Part shown: positions 8,178-16,047 of the stretch, piece by piece
Layout of the letters: every line of letters begins with the position of its first letter
How positions within the stretch are numbered: position 1 is the stretch's first letter
Source: an uncultured Clostridia bacterium
Lineage (GTDB): Bacteria; Bacillota; Clostridia; Christensenellales; Borkfalkiaceae
Reading direction: 5' to 3'
Length of the DNA: 64,000 bases
Assembly: GCA_944368775.1 (NCBI GenBank)
Contig: CALVXB010000001.1
Location: 62,001 to 126,000 of the forward strand
The notes under the pieces: generated by a model
What the model was told of the DNA's origin: nothing
Databases searched by the model: none
The model's input: the letters and a program-made list of their open reading frames with translations, nothing else
Program-made: the position numbers and the translations under genes

Positions 8178-9848
8178 TCAATATTTGTTTTGGTCGTCTT
8201 TGCGGATCTGCACGCGGCGGATCTTGCCGCTGATGGTCTTGGGCAGCTCCTTCACGAACTCGACGACGCGCGGGTACTTGTAGGGGGCGGTCGTCTTTTT
8301 GACGTGGTTTTGCAGCTCTTTGACGAGCGCCTCGCTCGGCTCGTAGCCGGGGGCGAGGATGATGGTCGCCTTGACCAGCTGGCCGCGCACGCCCTCGGTG
8401 TCGGGCACGCCCGTGATGGCGCATTCGAGCACGGCGGGGTGCTCCATCAGCGCGCTCTCGACCTCGAAGGGCCCGATGCGGTAGCCCGAGCTCTTGATGA
8501 TGTCGTCCTTGCGCCCGACGAACCAATAGTAGCCGTCCGAGTCGCAGTAGGCGAGGTCGCCGAGGTGGTAATAGCCGTCGTACATGACCGTCTCGGTCAG
8601 CGCGGGGTCGTGGTAGTAGCCGACGAACAGCCCGTTTTGCTTGTCGCGCAGGCGGATGCAGATCTCGCCCGTCTCGCCCTGTTCTACGGGCTTGCCTTCG
8701 TTGTTGAGCAGCTGCACGTAATACAGCGGCGACGGCCTGCCCATCGAGCCGGGCCTGATCTCCATAAACTCGGAAAAAGTGCCGCACACGACGGTCGTCT
8801 CCGTCTGGCCGAACCCCTCGTAGATGGGGTGGCCGGTTTTCATGCGGATCTGGCGGTAAATTTCGGGGTTGAGCGCCTCGCCTGCCGTCATCATATACTT
8901 GACAGAGGAGAGGTCGTACTTGCTCATGTCCGACTTGATCATAAAGCGGTACACCGTCGGCGGGGCGCAGAAGGTGGTGATCTTGTACCGCGAAACGTGC
9001 TCCATCAGCGCGGCGGGGTCGAACTTGCCGTGGAAGTCGTACACGAAGATGGCCGAGCCGCACAGCCATTGCCCGAACAGCTTGCCCCAGCTCGCCTTCG
9101 CCCAGCCCGTCTCGGCGAGGGTGAAGTGCAGGCCGTCGTCCATGCAGTTGAGCCAATAGCGCGCCGTCACGATGTGCCCGAGCGTGTAGCGCTGGGGCAG
9201 GGTGACCATCTTGGGCATGCCCGTCGTGCCCGAAGTAAAGTAGATGAGCAGGTAGTCGTCGGCGGTACGCTCGGCGCGGTAGGGCACGTCCAAAACCTCG
9301 CTCTGCTTTTCCACCTCTTCGGTAAAGTCGATAAAGCCCTCGCGCTTGCCGATGGTCGCGGCGCAGCGCACGCAGGGCGCTTCCTTCATCGCCTTTAAGA
9401 TGTTGTCGCACAGCTCGTCCTCGTTGACGGCGACGACCATCTTGGCGCCCGCCTTCTCCATGCGGTAAACGAGGTCCTTTTTCATCAGCATGTGCGTCGC
9501 GGGGATGGCGACCGCGCCGATCTTGGAGAGCGCCATCAGCGTGATCCAGTACTCGTAGCGGCGCTGGAGGATGACCAGCACCGTATCTCCCTTGTTCATG
9601 CCGCAGGAGAGGAAAAAGTTTGCGGCCTTGTCCGAGAGGCGCTTGATGTCGCCGAAGGTAAAGGTGCGCTCGTCGCCGGCGTCGTCGCACCAAACGAGCG
9701 CGCGCTTGCCCGGCTCGAGCCGCGCGTATTCGTCCACCACGTCATAGGCGTAGTTGAAGTTGTCCGGCACGTTCAAGCTGAAGTGGTTGTAAAAGTCGTT
9801 GTAATCGCGAAACCGTGTCCCGTTCGTAAAACGGCTGAGAAGATTCAT
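8178..9848 (-). CDS. AMP-forming acyl-CoA synthetase (medium-chain/acetyl type)
   Basis: 556 residues of the ANL adenylating family. The P-loop YFTSGTTGMPKM (around 202-213), the YEGFGQTET motif, the GRKDDIIKSSGYRIGPFEVE hinge (around 435-454) and the C-terminal GKIRR lysine (the residue often acetylated) are all present. It activates a carboxylate to acyl-AMP and then acyl-CoA. Closest in layout to the medium-chain/acetate-like ligases of anaerobes (with the ETGWAKASWGKLFG stretch), but the chain length cannot be read. Single gene with its own promoter. Confidence 0.9.
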   Translation of the reverse strand: MNLLSRFTNGTRFRDYNDFYNHFSLNVPDNFNYAYDVVDEYARLEPGKRALVWCDDAGDERTFTFGDIKRLSDKAANFFLSCGMNKGDTVLVILQRRYEYWITLMALSKIGAVAIPATHMLMKKDLVYRMEKAGAKMVVAVNEDELCDNILKAMKEAPCVRCAATIGKREGFIDFTEEVEKQSEVLDVPYRAERTADDYLLIYFTSGTTGMPKMVTLPQRYTLGHIVTARYWLNCMDDGLHFTLAETGWAKASWGKLFGQWLCGSAIFVYDFHGKFDPAALMEHVSRYKITTFCAPPTVYRFMIKSDMSKYDLSSVKYMMTAGEALNPEIYRQIRMKTGHPIYEGFGQTETTVVCGTFSEFMEIRPGSMGRPSPLYYVQLLNNEGKPVEQGETGEICIRLRDKQNGLFVGYYHDPALTETVMYDGYYHLGDLAYCDSDGYYWFVGRKDDIIKSSGYRIGPFEVESALMEHPAVLECAITGVPDTEGVRGQLVKATIILAPGYEPSEALVKELQNHVKKTTAPYKYPRVVEFVKELPKTISGKIRRVQIRKDDQNKY

Positions 9849-9895
9849 GTGTGAAAGTAGCCTCCGCGCATCCCTGCGTACAATATATCTTTCTT

Positions 9896-9956
9896 ATTAT
9901 AGCACATTTTTTGACAAGAATAAAGCGGTTTTTTTGCTATTCAGCAAAAAAACCGC
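9896..9956 (-). promoter_or_regulatory. Promoter of the acyl-CoA synthetase with an overlapping inverted repeat
   Basis: On the - strand, TTTATT (9919-9924), 17 bases, TATAAT (9896-9901) with TGC before it. Immediately upstream, a perfect 14-bp inverted repeat (9925-9938 / 9943-9956, arms GCGGTTTTTTTGCT) abuts the -35 box. It may be an operator or a second terminator for upstream transcription. Confidence 0.6.
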
Positions 9957-10049
9957 GCGCGGCTGTGCCTTTTTTTCATAAAATTTTAGAAGCGCGCGCC
10001 AAAGTGCGCCGCTGCGGCTTGTGCGGGCGGGCAGGCCGCCCGTCTATAC

Positions 10050-10077
10050 AAAAAAAGGGGAGGGCGTCGCCCTCCCC
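10050..10077 (-). terminator. Terminator of the acidic lipoprotein gene
   Basis: On the - strand, GGGGAGGGC / GCCCTCCCC with a 3-base loop, then seven T's. It lies 46 bases past the stop codon of the lipoprotein gene. Confidence 0.85.
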
Positions 10078-10122
10078 GCCGGGTGTTTTATTGTTGCGCT
10101 GTCCTTTGTCCGCGCCTGCCGC

Positions 10123-11202
10123 TCAGTCGAAGTCAGGCCTGTCGAAGCGGTAGTTGCCGCCCACCGTCTCGTAGACGTAGTACGAGTTGCCCGCCTCGTC
10201 CGTCTCCACGCGCACGGTGTAGGCGGTGCCGCCCTGGCGGCTGCCGACGTAGATGCGGATGCCCCTGCGGCCTTCCTGCTCGAAGTAGAAGGTCTGCGTC
10301 TGCCCGTCCTTGGTCAGCAGCAGCTCGATCTCCGTCTCGCCCTCTTCCTGCTCGAAGCTGAACGAGCACCGCTCGACGATGCGCCCGTTTTCGCGGATGG
10401 TGTAGGCGTACTCCTCTTCGCGCTCATCCCATTCGCTCTCCTGCTCCTGCGTCACAACCATCGTCCGCGTATCGCTCATCTGCACGACGAACTGCGTCTC
10501 GCTCTCCGACTCATCCCACTCGGTCTCCGCCTCGGTGCGGCCGTAGATGGGGTACTCCGCGCCGTCCACCAGCATCACGCCGTCGATGTCATAGACGCGC
10601 TCGTCGTCGTAGCGGTCGTCCCAATCATCGTCGTAGCGGTCGTCATCGTAGCGGTCGTCGTCGTAGCGGTCGTCGTTGTAGCGGTCATCCCAATCGTCAT
10701 CGTAGCGGTCGTCAAGGTCGGCGCTTGTATTCAAAACGCTTCTCGCGTCGCCGTAGTAGCCGCCGCGCTCCGTCTCGTTGTAGTAGAGGATGTACGAGAG
10801 GGTGTTGCCCTCGATGTCACGGTAAGAGACCGTCGCTTTCACCGCATACTCCGCGCGGTCGGAAGCCTCCGTCGTCATGCCGAACGCCCCGTCGCCGAGC
10901 AGCCCTTCCACCAAAAACATATAGTCGTTGAGCGACTCGATCGTCGCCTCGTCCGTCACCTCGCTGCGGGCGAAGCTGTAGCCCTTCGCCACCGCCAGCT
11001 GCTGCGCGCTGCCGCCCTGCATCGCGGAGAGGATGGAGCCCGCCGTCGCCGCGCTGAACCCGTAGCTGCTCTGCGTCGCGTCCTCCGCGCCGCTCACGGC
11101 GCCCTGGCCCTTTTCCGTACTGCCCGTATTGCAGGCGATCAAACCGACCGACAGCCCGAGCGTCATTGCGATAGCCAACAAGATCATAACGATTTTTTTC
11201 AT
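10123..11202 (-). CDS. Asp/Tyr-rich lipoprotein paralogous to the anti-sigma outer domain
   Basis: 359 residues. The start was chosen at the ATG behind AGGGAG, which gives a clean lipoprotein signal (MKKIVMILLAIAM, lipobox with Cys24). The mature part begins with a GSILSA segment, then a YMFLVEGLLGDGAF helix. At residues 162-200 comes a repetitive tract of DDRY/DDDW units, then beta-rich sequence (YDIDGVML, ETEWDESESETQFVV, FEQEEGETEIEL). The segments on both sides of the tract align by eye with the extracytoplasmic domain of the anti-sigma-like protein at 14075-15511 (YAIEGVLV, ESETESETQFTAYL, YEEEEGELELKM). No known enzyme motif. Its promoter matches that of the ECF sigma gene, so it is probably in that regulon. 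A surface sensor, decoy or cation binder is possible; function unknown. Confidence 0.8.
   Translation of the reverse strand: MKKIVMILLAIAMTLGLSVGLIACNTGSTEKGQGAVSGAEDATQSSYGFSAATAGSILSAMQGGSAQQLAVAKGYSFARSEVTDEATIESLNDYMFLVEGLLGDGAFGMTTEASDRAEYAVKATVSYRDIEGNTLSYILYYNETERGGYYGDARSVLNTSADLDDRYDDDWDDRYNDDRYDDDRYDDDRYDDDWDDRYDDERVYDIDGVMLVDGAEYPIYGRTEAETEWDESESETQFVVQMSDTRTMVVTQEQESEWDEREEEYAYTIRENGRIVERCSFSFEQEEGETEIELLLTKDGQTQTFYFEQEGRRGIRIYVGSRQGGTAYTVRVETDEAGNSYYVYETVGGNYRFDRPDFD
10604..10716 (-). repeat. Tandem coding repeat (DDDRY units) in the lipoprotein
   Basis: Near-identical 12-15-base units encoding D-D-(D)-R-Y/W, about eight in a row. Such a tract can change copy number by slippage, altering the length of the acidic segment. 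Confidence 0.75.
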
Positions 11203-11256
11203 GGTGATTTCTCCCTTTGGTTGTTTTTGTGAACGGTTCCGGTTCTCGTTACACCA

Positions 11257-11286
11257 ATACAACAGCGCAAAGGCGCAAATTGTTGG
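11257..11286 (-). promoter_or_regulatory. ECF-type promoter of the lipoprotein gene
   Basis: On the - strand, CCAACA (11281-11286), 16 bases, TGTTGTAT (11257-11264), preceded by AAAAAATTTTGCA. The same boxes with the same 16-base gap lie upstream of the ECF sigma gene (16048-16077). Shared boxes, spacing and upstream A/T tract point to recognition by that sigma factor. Confidence 0.7.
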
Positions 11287-11347
11287 CGCTCTGCAAAATT
11301 TTTTGAATTTTTTTTTCGTTCGATTTTTTGAAGCACTCTCGCGCGGC

Positions 11348-11576
11348 TTATTTTGCGGCTTTTGAAATACTTTTATGCTGCCGTATCGCCTGTTTTTGAA
11401 TTTGCCCCGCGCAGCCGTTGATCTCTTCTGCGGCGGCTGACGCCGCCGCCGCGCGCAAAAAGGCCTCGATCTCGGCAAAGGCGGCGCGGGCAGGCGGGTA
11501 CGTACACCCATTCGCGGGCGAAACGCGCGAGCGTATAGGCGCCGTCCGTAACAAATGTGCTTTTATCAAGAGCAAA
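11348..11576 (-). pseudogene. Broken gene remnant at the island edge
   Basis: On the - strand, one frame reads FVTDGAYTLARFAREWVY and then, after a frame change near 11500, another reads PARAAFAEIEAFLRAAAA...KSISKAAK and a stop at 11348-11350. Both pieces have protein-like composition and together resemble the C-terminal part of a helical protein. The 5' portion is absent: the DUF262-HNH gene begins right there. I read it as a host gene truncated by island insertion. I cannot name the family. Confidence 0.4.
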
Positions 11577-11577
11577 C

Positions 11578-12696
11578 TTACTGCGCCCCTTTTCGCAAGT
11601 TGCAGTCGCGGCAAAGCATTTGACAATTGTCGGGCACTGTTTTTCCGCCCTTGCTCCAAGGCGTGATATGATCGGCGTGCATTTCTTCGAATTTGCATTC
11701 CTTTCCGCAAATTGCGCATTTATGTCCTTGTCTTTCATATGAGGCAAGGGCATCGCGACGGTCAAATGCTCGAATTGACAGACATTTTTCGTTACCCGTC
11801 AAAAGGTATTCATAAATGCCGGACTTTTTTGTAACATCCTCGTCACCCATAAGACGTTGTATTTCCTGTTCCAACTTTCTGGGGTCAAGGTCAGTTCGTG
11901 TTCCGTGTTGATTGTAGAATAAACCCCACGGCAAGCCCTTCATCTCTCTACGTGTTTGGGGGAAGATTGCCTGTACCCATTCAATGACGGAGCGGAAATA
12001 ACTCCAAAGGGATACGGCACTGGGGTCGTGCTGATGCTCGGCCATATATCCTTCGATGCTTTTCCCTTCAGCATTTGCTGCCCAAAAGATTGCTGTTTCA
12101 AGGTATTCTTGCCGAATGGATGCTCCTTTTAAGTAGTCGTCTGCAATCCTTGACGCCGCACAGCCGGTCTTGGAAAAATAACGTTTCGCATCCGATACCC
12201 AACTGCCGGCATATACAGCATTTCGCAGCTCCTGATCGGTCAGTTCTTCACCCGCGATATTGATAATTCGGAACCAATCTAATTTTTCACTGTCTGAACC
12301 GCTGCACACATAAACAAACAGCTCATAATCAAGAATCTTTTTCTGCTGATCGCTCGGAAGGTTGCCAAAAAACTTATCGTCAACGGAAAATGAGCCATCA
12401 ACGTATTCACACAAGGAAATCGTTCGTTGCTGACCATCCATCACTTCAAAACGTGGCTCGTCGTTGTCGGTCTCGTACTGCTCTCCGCGATCTACCCAGT
12501 ACATCACATTCAGCGGAAGTCCTTTTAGGACGGTACGAATGACCTCGTCGCGCTGACTGTCTTTATAAACAAACTCTCGCTGGTACTTGGGGCGAATATC
12601 CAGATTTCCGTTATACCCAACGACGCCTTCTTCTGCATCATTGAAGTAGCCTTCATATAAATCTCGAACGGTAATTTTCTGTTCCTTAATTTCCAT
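11578..12696 (-). CDS. DUF262 (GmrSD N-type) protein with C-terminal HNH nuclease
   Basis: 372 residues. The N-terminal two thirds is a DUF262/ParB-like domain with the hallmark DGQQR motif (FEVMDGQQRTISLCEYVDG, around residues 85-103) plus IRPKYQREFVY near residue 32. In GmrS, BrxU and SspE this domain couples NTP hydrolysis to nicking or modified-DNA sensing. The last 50 residues form an HNH zinc-finger nuclease: CAIC...ADHITPWSKGG...N-Q-LCRDCN. Its ATG overlaps the stop of the methyltransferase gene (TAATG), so the two are translationally coupled. Base composition is much more AT-rich than the flanks, indicating transfer. Likely the restriction or nuclease half of a defence module. Confidence 0.88.
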   Translation of the reverse strand: MEIKEQKITVRDLYEGYFNDAEEGVVGYNGNLDIRPKYQREFVYKDSQRDEVIRTVLKGLPLNVMYWVDRGEQYETDNDEPRFEVMDGQQRTISLCEYVDGSFSVDDKFFGNLPSDQQKKILDYELFVYVCSGSDSEKLDWFRIINIAGEELTDQELRNAVYAGSWVSDAKRYFSKTGCAASRIADDYLKGASIRQEYLETAIFWAANAEGKSIEGYMAEHQHDPSAVSLWSYFRSVIEWVQAIFPQTRREMKGLPWGLFYNQHGTRTDLDPRKLEQEIQRLMGDEDVTKKSGIYEYLLTGNEKCLSIRAFDRRDALASYERQGHKCAICGKECKFEEMHADHITPWSKGGKTVPDNCQMLCRDCNLRKGAQ

Positions 12697-13781
12697 TATG
12701 TGTTTTCCTCCTTTGGTAGCTCTGGATGTTTGTTGCGAACCAATACTCGTCCGTACTTTAGTTTCCCATTTATGTATGGCCCATCTTTCCCTGTCTTTGA
12801 AACAATCCCGGCTAACCCACGAATATTTCCAGCAATCAAGCCAACTATTTCAAATTGATCGGGGTTGTATTTATCCATGAATGTGATGGGAACGCCCATT
12901 GTCCCAGGGTAATCATATGGAATGTCTTCTGTTTTATTTACATTTATTGCATCATAATTATCATAGCAGACGTATTCTTCAGAGGAATATCTTTTTACCA
13001 AAATCAGCTCATCGTGTCGTTGTTTTATATCCAAATTTGTATACCAGCGAACACCTTTTACACGAATGTATCGTTTCCCATCGGGCTCAACTCCGCATCC
13101 GGCAGCATTTAGTGGATAATCATCCGGAACGTAGAATTTGCGATCTCCGGAATGGATGCTCGCGCCGATCCACATTTGGTTGTTTTTTAAAAGTGGAAAG
13201 ATTTCTTTATAGGTAATTGCATTGACATTTCCAATAATAATAAACTTCTTTTGATGCTTTATCAAAATATCAACATAGTCGCGAAAAAGCGAAAAGGGAG
13301 GGTTTGTTACAACGATGTCCGCTTCATCTAGCAAAGCGATACATTCTGGGGAGCGAAAATCGCCGTTTCCTTCCAATTCGGTCAACTGGTTCTCTCCCAT
13401 CCGAAACAGTTCGGCAACGTCAAGCATATCAATGCCGCCATCTCCGGTAGTATCATATACCTTTGTGATGATTGCCTTGTAAGGCTTATTTCCGCTTTCT
13501 TCTTTTTGGTCTATAATGTCAAATAAAGACAGCTGCTGCCCTGCGATGGGAGAATCGGTATAACAAGTGGAAATCAGCTTCTTTAATCCGAGACGATTAA
13601 AGTTAAGGGCGAAGTACTTAAAAAAATTACTTTCAAAAGGATCGTCGCAGTTACAAAAGACGGTTGCCCCTTGAAAATATTTGCGGTAATACCGCATCTC
13701 CTTTTCAATATCGGTCAACTGTGTGTAAAACTCATCTTTTTTCGCGTTTCTTGCTGCACCCAAATCTGCGTTTTTGGCCAT
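12696..13781 (-). CDS. EcoRI-type adenine-specific DNA methyltransferase
   Basis: 361 residues of the EcoRI methylase family. Visible motifs: KKDEFYTQLTDIEKE near the N-terminus, CNCDDPFESNFF (around 42-53, the cofactor-region motif of this family), and VVTNPPFSLFRDY (around 156-168, catalytic motif IV NPPF of N6-adenine methyltransferases). It should methylate adenine at a specific site, using S-adenosylmethionine. It is the first gene of a two-gene operon with the DUF262-HNH nuclease and has its own promoter. Low GC marks it as part of an acquired island. The recognition sequence cannot be deduced; no typical EcoRI-like endonuclease is present. Confidence 0.9.
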   Translation of the reverse strand: MAKNADLGAARNAKKDEFYTQLTDIEKEMRYYRKYFQGATVFCNCDDPFESNFFKYFALNFNRLGLKKLISTCYTDSPIAGQQLSLFDIIDQKEESGNKPYKAIITKVYDTTGDGGIDMLDVAELFRMGENQLTELEGNGDFRSPECIALLDEADIVVTNPPFSLFRDYVDILIKHQKKFIIIGNVNAITYKEIFPLLKNNQMWIGASIHSGDRKFYVPDDYPLNAAGCGVEPDGKRYIRVKGVRWYTNLDIKQRHDELILVKRYSSEEYVCYDNYDAINVNKTEDIPYDYPGTMGVPITFMDKYNPDQFEIVGLIAGNIRGLAGIVSKTGKDGPYINGKLKYGRVLVRNKHPELPKEENT

Positions 13782-13844
13782 TTACTCTCCTCCGTCACTT
13801 AAACGACAAATTTAGTCCGAAAGTATATATGGGACTTTGTATGA

Positions 13845-13873
13845 ATTATAGCAGATTGTAAGTATAAAATCAA
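13845..13873 (-). promoter_or_regulatory. Promoter of the methyltransferase-nuclease operon
   Basis: On the - strand, TTGATT (13868-13873), 17 bases, TATAAT (13845-13850), with TGC before the -10 box. It lies 64 bases upstream of the methyltransferase start. Confidence 0.8.
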
Positions 13874-14031
13874 TAGCTTATTTAGTTTTTGTCTAACAAT
13901 AAAACTAATAGAAGGTTGTGTTGTCTATTTCTTTGTCAGGAGGCGATTGCCTTTTACTCGATCGCGCGCAGTGCGGCCGCGCTTTGCTTCTCTCAAATTT
14001 CGCTGCAAAAGCGCTTTGCGCGCAAAAAACA
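13874..14031. other. Island right flank
   Basis: AT-rich up to about 13940, then host-like GC-rich sequence. The change in composition marks the probable right end of the island. I see no integrase, no att-like direct repeat shared with the left edge (about 11577), and no gene. Confidence 0.45.
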
Positions 14032-14063
14032 AAAGGCGGAAGCCCCGTTTGCAGGGCTCCCGC
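14032..14063 (-). terminator. Terminator of the sigma/anti-sigma operon
   Basis: On the - strand, GCGGGAGCCC / GGGCTTCCGC with an 8-base loop, followed by CTTTTGTTTTTT, 12 bases after the anti-sigma stop. Confidence 0.85.
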
Positions 14064-14074
14064 ATATCGTTCGA

Positions 14075-15511
14075 TCAGTTGCGGCCGGGGCGATCCCACC
14101 GATCGCCATCGTCGTCATCGTCATCATCATCATCATCATCGTCATCGTCGCCGTCGTCATCGTCGTCATCGCCGCCGTGATCGCCGCCGCCGTGATCGCC
14201 GCCGCCGTCATGATCGTCGTCATCGTCATCATCGTCATCGTCGTCGTCATCGTCGTCGTCGAAGCGGTCATGATCGCCGTAGTGCCCGTCGCCGAAGTCG
14301 TAGCGATAGCCGCTGTTGCCGTTTTCGTCGAAGATGGATATGGTAAAGCGCACGCGCTCGCCGCCCACCGTCGCTTCGGCGCGCAGGGTGCCGTCGCGGC
14401 TGTCCTCGTTCGAGAACACGATCACGTCTTTGTCTCCGCTCTCCTTCTGCACGGTCATCTTCAGCTCGAGCTCGCCCTCTTCTTCCTCATACTCGACGAC
14501 GGTGCGCTCCGTCCAGCGGGCGCTCGTGCCGTCGTTGTAGATATAGACGTACCGCTGCTGCGTCTCCGTCTCGCCCTCTTCGGCCTCGTGCGAGCTTTCC
14601 TGCTCCATGCGGATATAGGCGGTGCGCGCCTCGTTGAGGTAGGCGGTAAACTGCGTCTCGCTCTCCGTCTCGCTCTCGCCGCCGTCGTATTCGCTCTCCG
14701 CCTCGCGCCGCCCTTCCATGGGGTAGGCGACGCCGTTTTCGGGCACCAGCACCCCCTCGATCGCGTAGTATTCCTCCGTCTCGTCCCCGTCAACGTGCGC
14801 GCCCAGCGGCGTCATGTCGTAGTAGAGGTCGCTGCGGATGCGGACTCCGAGCAGGTCGGTGTGCCATACGGTCGTGTGGTAGGCGTACTGCGCGTACTCG
14901 CCGCCCGCGGCCGCCGTCTCGTGCTCGATCGCCCCCTCGCTGAGCAGCTCCTCGACGAGCGCCATGTACCCGTTGATGGTCTCGGCGATCGCCTCCTGTT
15001 CCTGCGTCAAACTGCGCGAAACCGCCTCCGCCGCCGCGAGCAGTTCGCTCGTATTTATGGCGGAAGGGGAGAGGGAAGCGCTGCGCACGGCGGTCACGCT
15101 CTTCAACGCCGCCGCACTCTCCGCCTGCGCGCTCGCCGCGGCCGCGGCCTGCCCGCCGCTTTCGCGCGCCGACAGGATAGAACCGACGGACGCCGCCCCG
15201 TAGGCGTAAAAGTCGTCCGTGCTCTTGATGTCTAAAAATTTGTCGCCCGGGAGTGTGATGTGCGGCGCGGGCGTGCGTAAAAAGACGGGCAGCAGGATGC
15301 CCAGCGCGAGCGCGACGGCGAGCAGCCCCGCCGCAACGGCGATCCAAAGCGTCTTTTTGCCGCGCACCGCGGCTGTGCCGCCGTGCGCGTAGGTGGCCTC
15401 CCGCTCGGCGGGCGCTTCGTAGCCCAGCTCGCGGCGGATATTTTGCTTGACGCGCTCGTCGGGGAGGACGGCGGGCGCCTGTTCGGCCAAAAGCTTTTTC
15501 AGTTCTTTCAT
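14075..15511 (-). CDS. Membrane anti-sigma-like protein with poly-Asp tail
   Basis: 478 residues, overlapping the ECF sigma stop by ATGA. Residues 1-50 are a short charged cytoplasmic part, residues 54-79 one membrane helix (around LWIAVAAGLLAVALALGILL), and the rest is outside. The outer part has a GSILSA segment, an INGYMALVEELLSEGAI helix and Glu-rich beta stretches. It ends in a tail of about 60 residues made almost only of Asp, Gly and His. Position and topology say anti-sigma factor; I see no zinc anti-sigma HxxxCxxC motif. The outer domain is paralogous to the lipoprotein at 10123-11202, which lacks the poly-Asp tail but has a DDRY tract. The acidic tail suggests binding of cations or cationic peptides as signal; this is inference. 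Confidence 0.8.
   Translation of the reverse strand: MKELKKLLAEQAPAVLPDERVKQNIRRELGYEAPAEREATYAHGGTAAVRGKKTLWIAVAAGLLAVALALGILLPVFLRTPAPHITLPGDKFLDIKSTDDFYAYGAASVGSILSARESGGQAAAAASAQAESAAALKSVTAVRSASLSPSAINTSELLAAAEAVSRSLTQEQEAIAETINGYMALVEELLSEGAIEHETAAAGGEYAQYAYHTTVWHTDLLGVRIRSDLYYDMTPLGAHVDGDETEEYYAIEGVLVPENGVAYPMEGRREAESEYDGGESETESETQFTAYLNEARTAYIRMEQESSHEAEEGETETQQRYVYIYNDGTSARWTERTVVEYEEEEGELELKMTVQKESGDKDVIVFSNEDSRDGTLRAEATVGGERVRFTISIFDENGNSGYRYDFGDGHYGDHDRFDDDDDDDDDDDDDDDDHDGGGDHGGGDHGGDDDDDDGDDDDDDDDDDDDDDGDRWDRPGRN
14095..14270 (-). repeat. Poly-Asp codon tract (GAT/GAC with GGC/CAC)
   Basis: Simple-sequence run of GAY codons encoding the anti-sigma tail, interrupted by DHGGG units. 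Slippage-prone, so tail length may vary between strains. Not a CRISPR or intergenic repeat, because it is in frame in the gene. Confidence 0.8.
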
Positions 15512-16035
15512 CGTCCGTCCTCCTTTTCTAAATAGTGTTTCAGCTTTTTCAGCGCCTCGTTGTTGCGCCAGGTAACCGTGCCGATGGGCATATCCAGCAT
15601 CGCGGCGACCTCCCGCCGCTTATATCCCGCCACCTGGCACAGCATCAATATTTCGTACTCCTCTTCGGAAAGAATTTTTGCCGCCGCGTCGAAGATGTAG
15701 GGCAGCTCCGTCTCCCGCGCCCCGTACCGCCAGGCGTCCGTCTCGAAGTCCGTCGCCACCTCACGCTTGGCCTTGCGCAGGTGGTTGAGCGCGAGGTTTT
15801 TGCCGATGCGCGTCAGCCACGCGGTAAAATTCGTGCCGGGCGCGTACGAGCCGAGCGAGCGCAGCGCCCGCACATACGTCTCCTGCAGCAGGTCCTCCGC
15901 GTACATCTTGTCGCGGACGACGTAGAGGATGGCAAAGTACACCGGGCGGTTGGTCATCTCGTATATGCGGTCGAAGGCGCGCGTATCTCCCGCGCGCAGG
16001 GCCTCGATCTTTTGTTCCAGTCCGCTGCTCTTCAT
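15508..16035 (-). CDS. ECF-family RNA polymerase sigma factor
   Basis: 175 residues with sigma region 2 (RAFDRIYEMTNRPVYFAIL, DLLQETYVRAL, WLTRIGKNLALNHLR) and region 4 (LSEEEYEILMLCQVAGYKRREVAAML, GTVTWRNNEALKKL), no region 3: the ECF layout. It is followed by the overlapping membrane anti-sigma-like gene, the usual two-gene arrangement. Two promoters lie upstream: an ECF-type one that suggests autoregulation, and a sigma-A-type one. The lipoprotein gene at 10123 carries the same ECF promoter. The signal is unknown. Confidence 0.92.
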   Translation of the reverse strand: MKSSGLEQKIEALRAGDTRAFDRIYEMTNRPVYFAILYVVRDKMYAEDLLQETYVRALRSLGSYAPGTNFTAWLTRIGKNLALNHLRKAKREVATDFETDAWRYGARETELPYIFDAAAKILSEEEYEILMLCQVAGYKRREVAAMLDMPIGTVTWRNNEALKKLKHYLEKEDGR

Positions 16036-16047
16036 ACTCTCTCACAG

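Noticed and set aside
10604..10716. Tandem intergenic repeat or replication iterons
   Set aside because: The units are in frame inside the lipoprotein gene and encode DDRY.
11257..13940. Transposon or integron around the methyltransferase-nuclease pair
   Set aside because: No transposase, integrase, terminal inverted repeats or target duplications were visible at the composition borders.
14095..14270. CRISPR-like short repeats
   Set aside because: Units are 3-15 bases, in frame, and encode Asp-rich protein; no repeat-spacer structure or cas genes.
13889..15235. Open frame of 448 codons on the + strand opposite the anti-sigma gene
   Set aside because: Its valine/isoleucine run is only the complement of the poly-Asp codons; the - strand gene has a promoter-linked operon context and a terminator.
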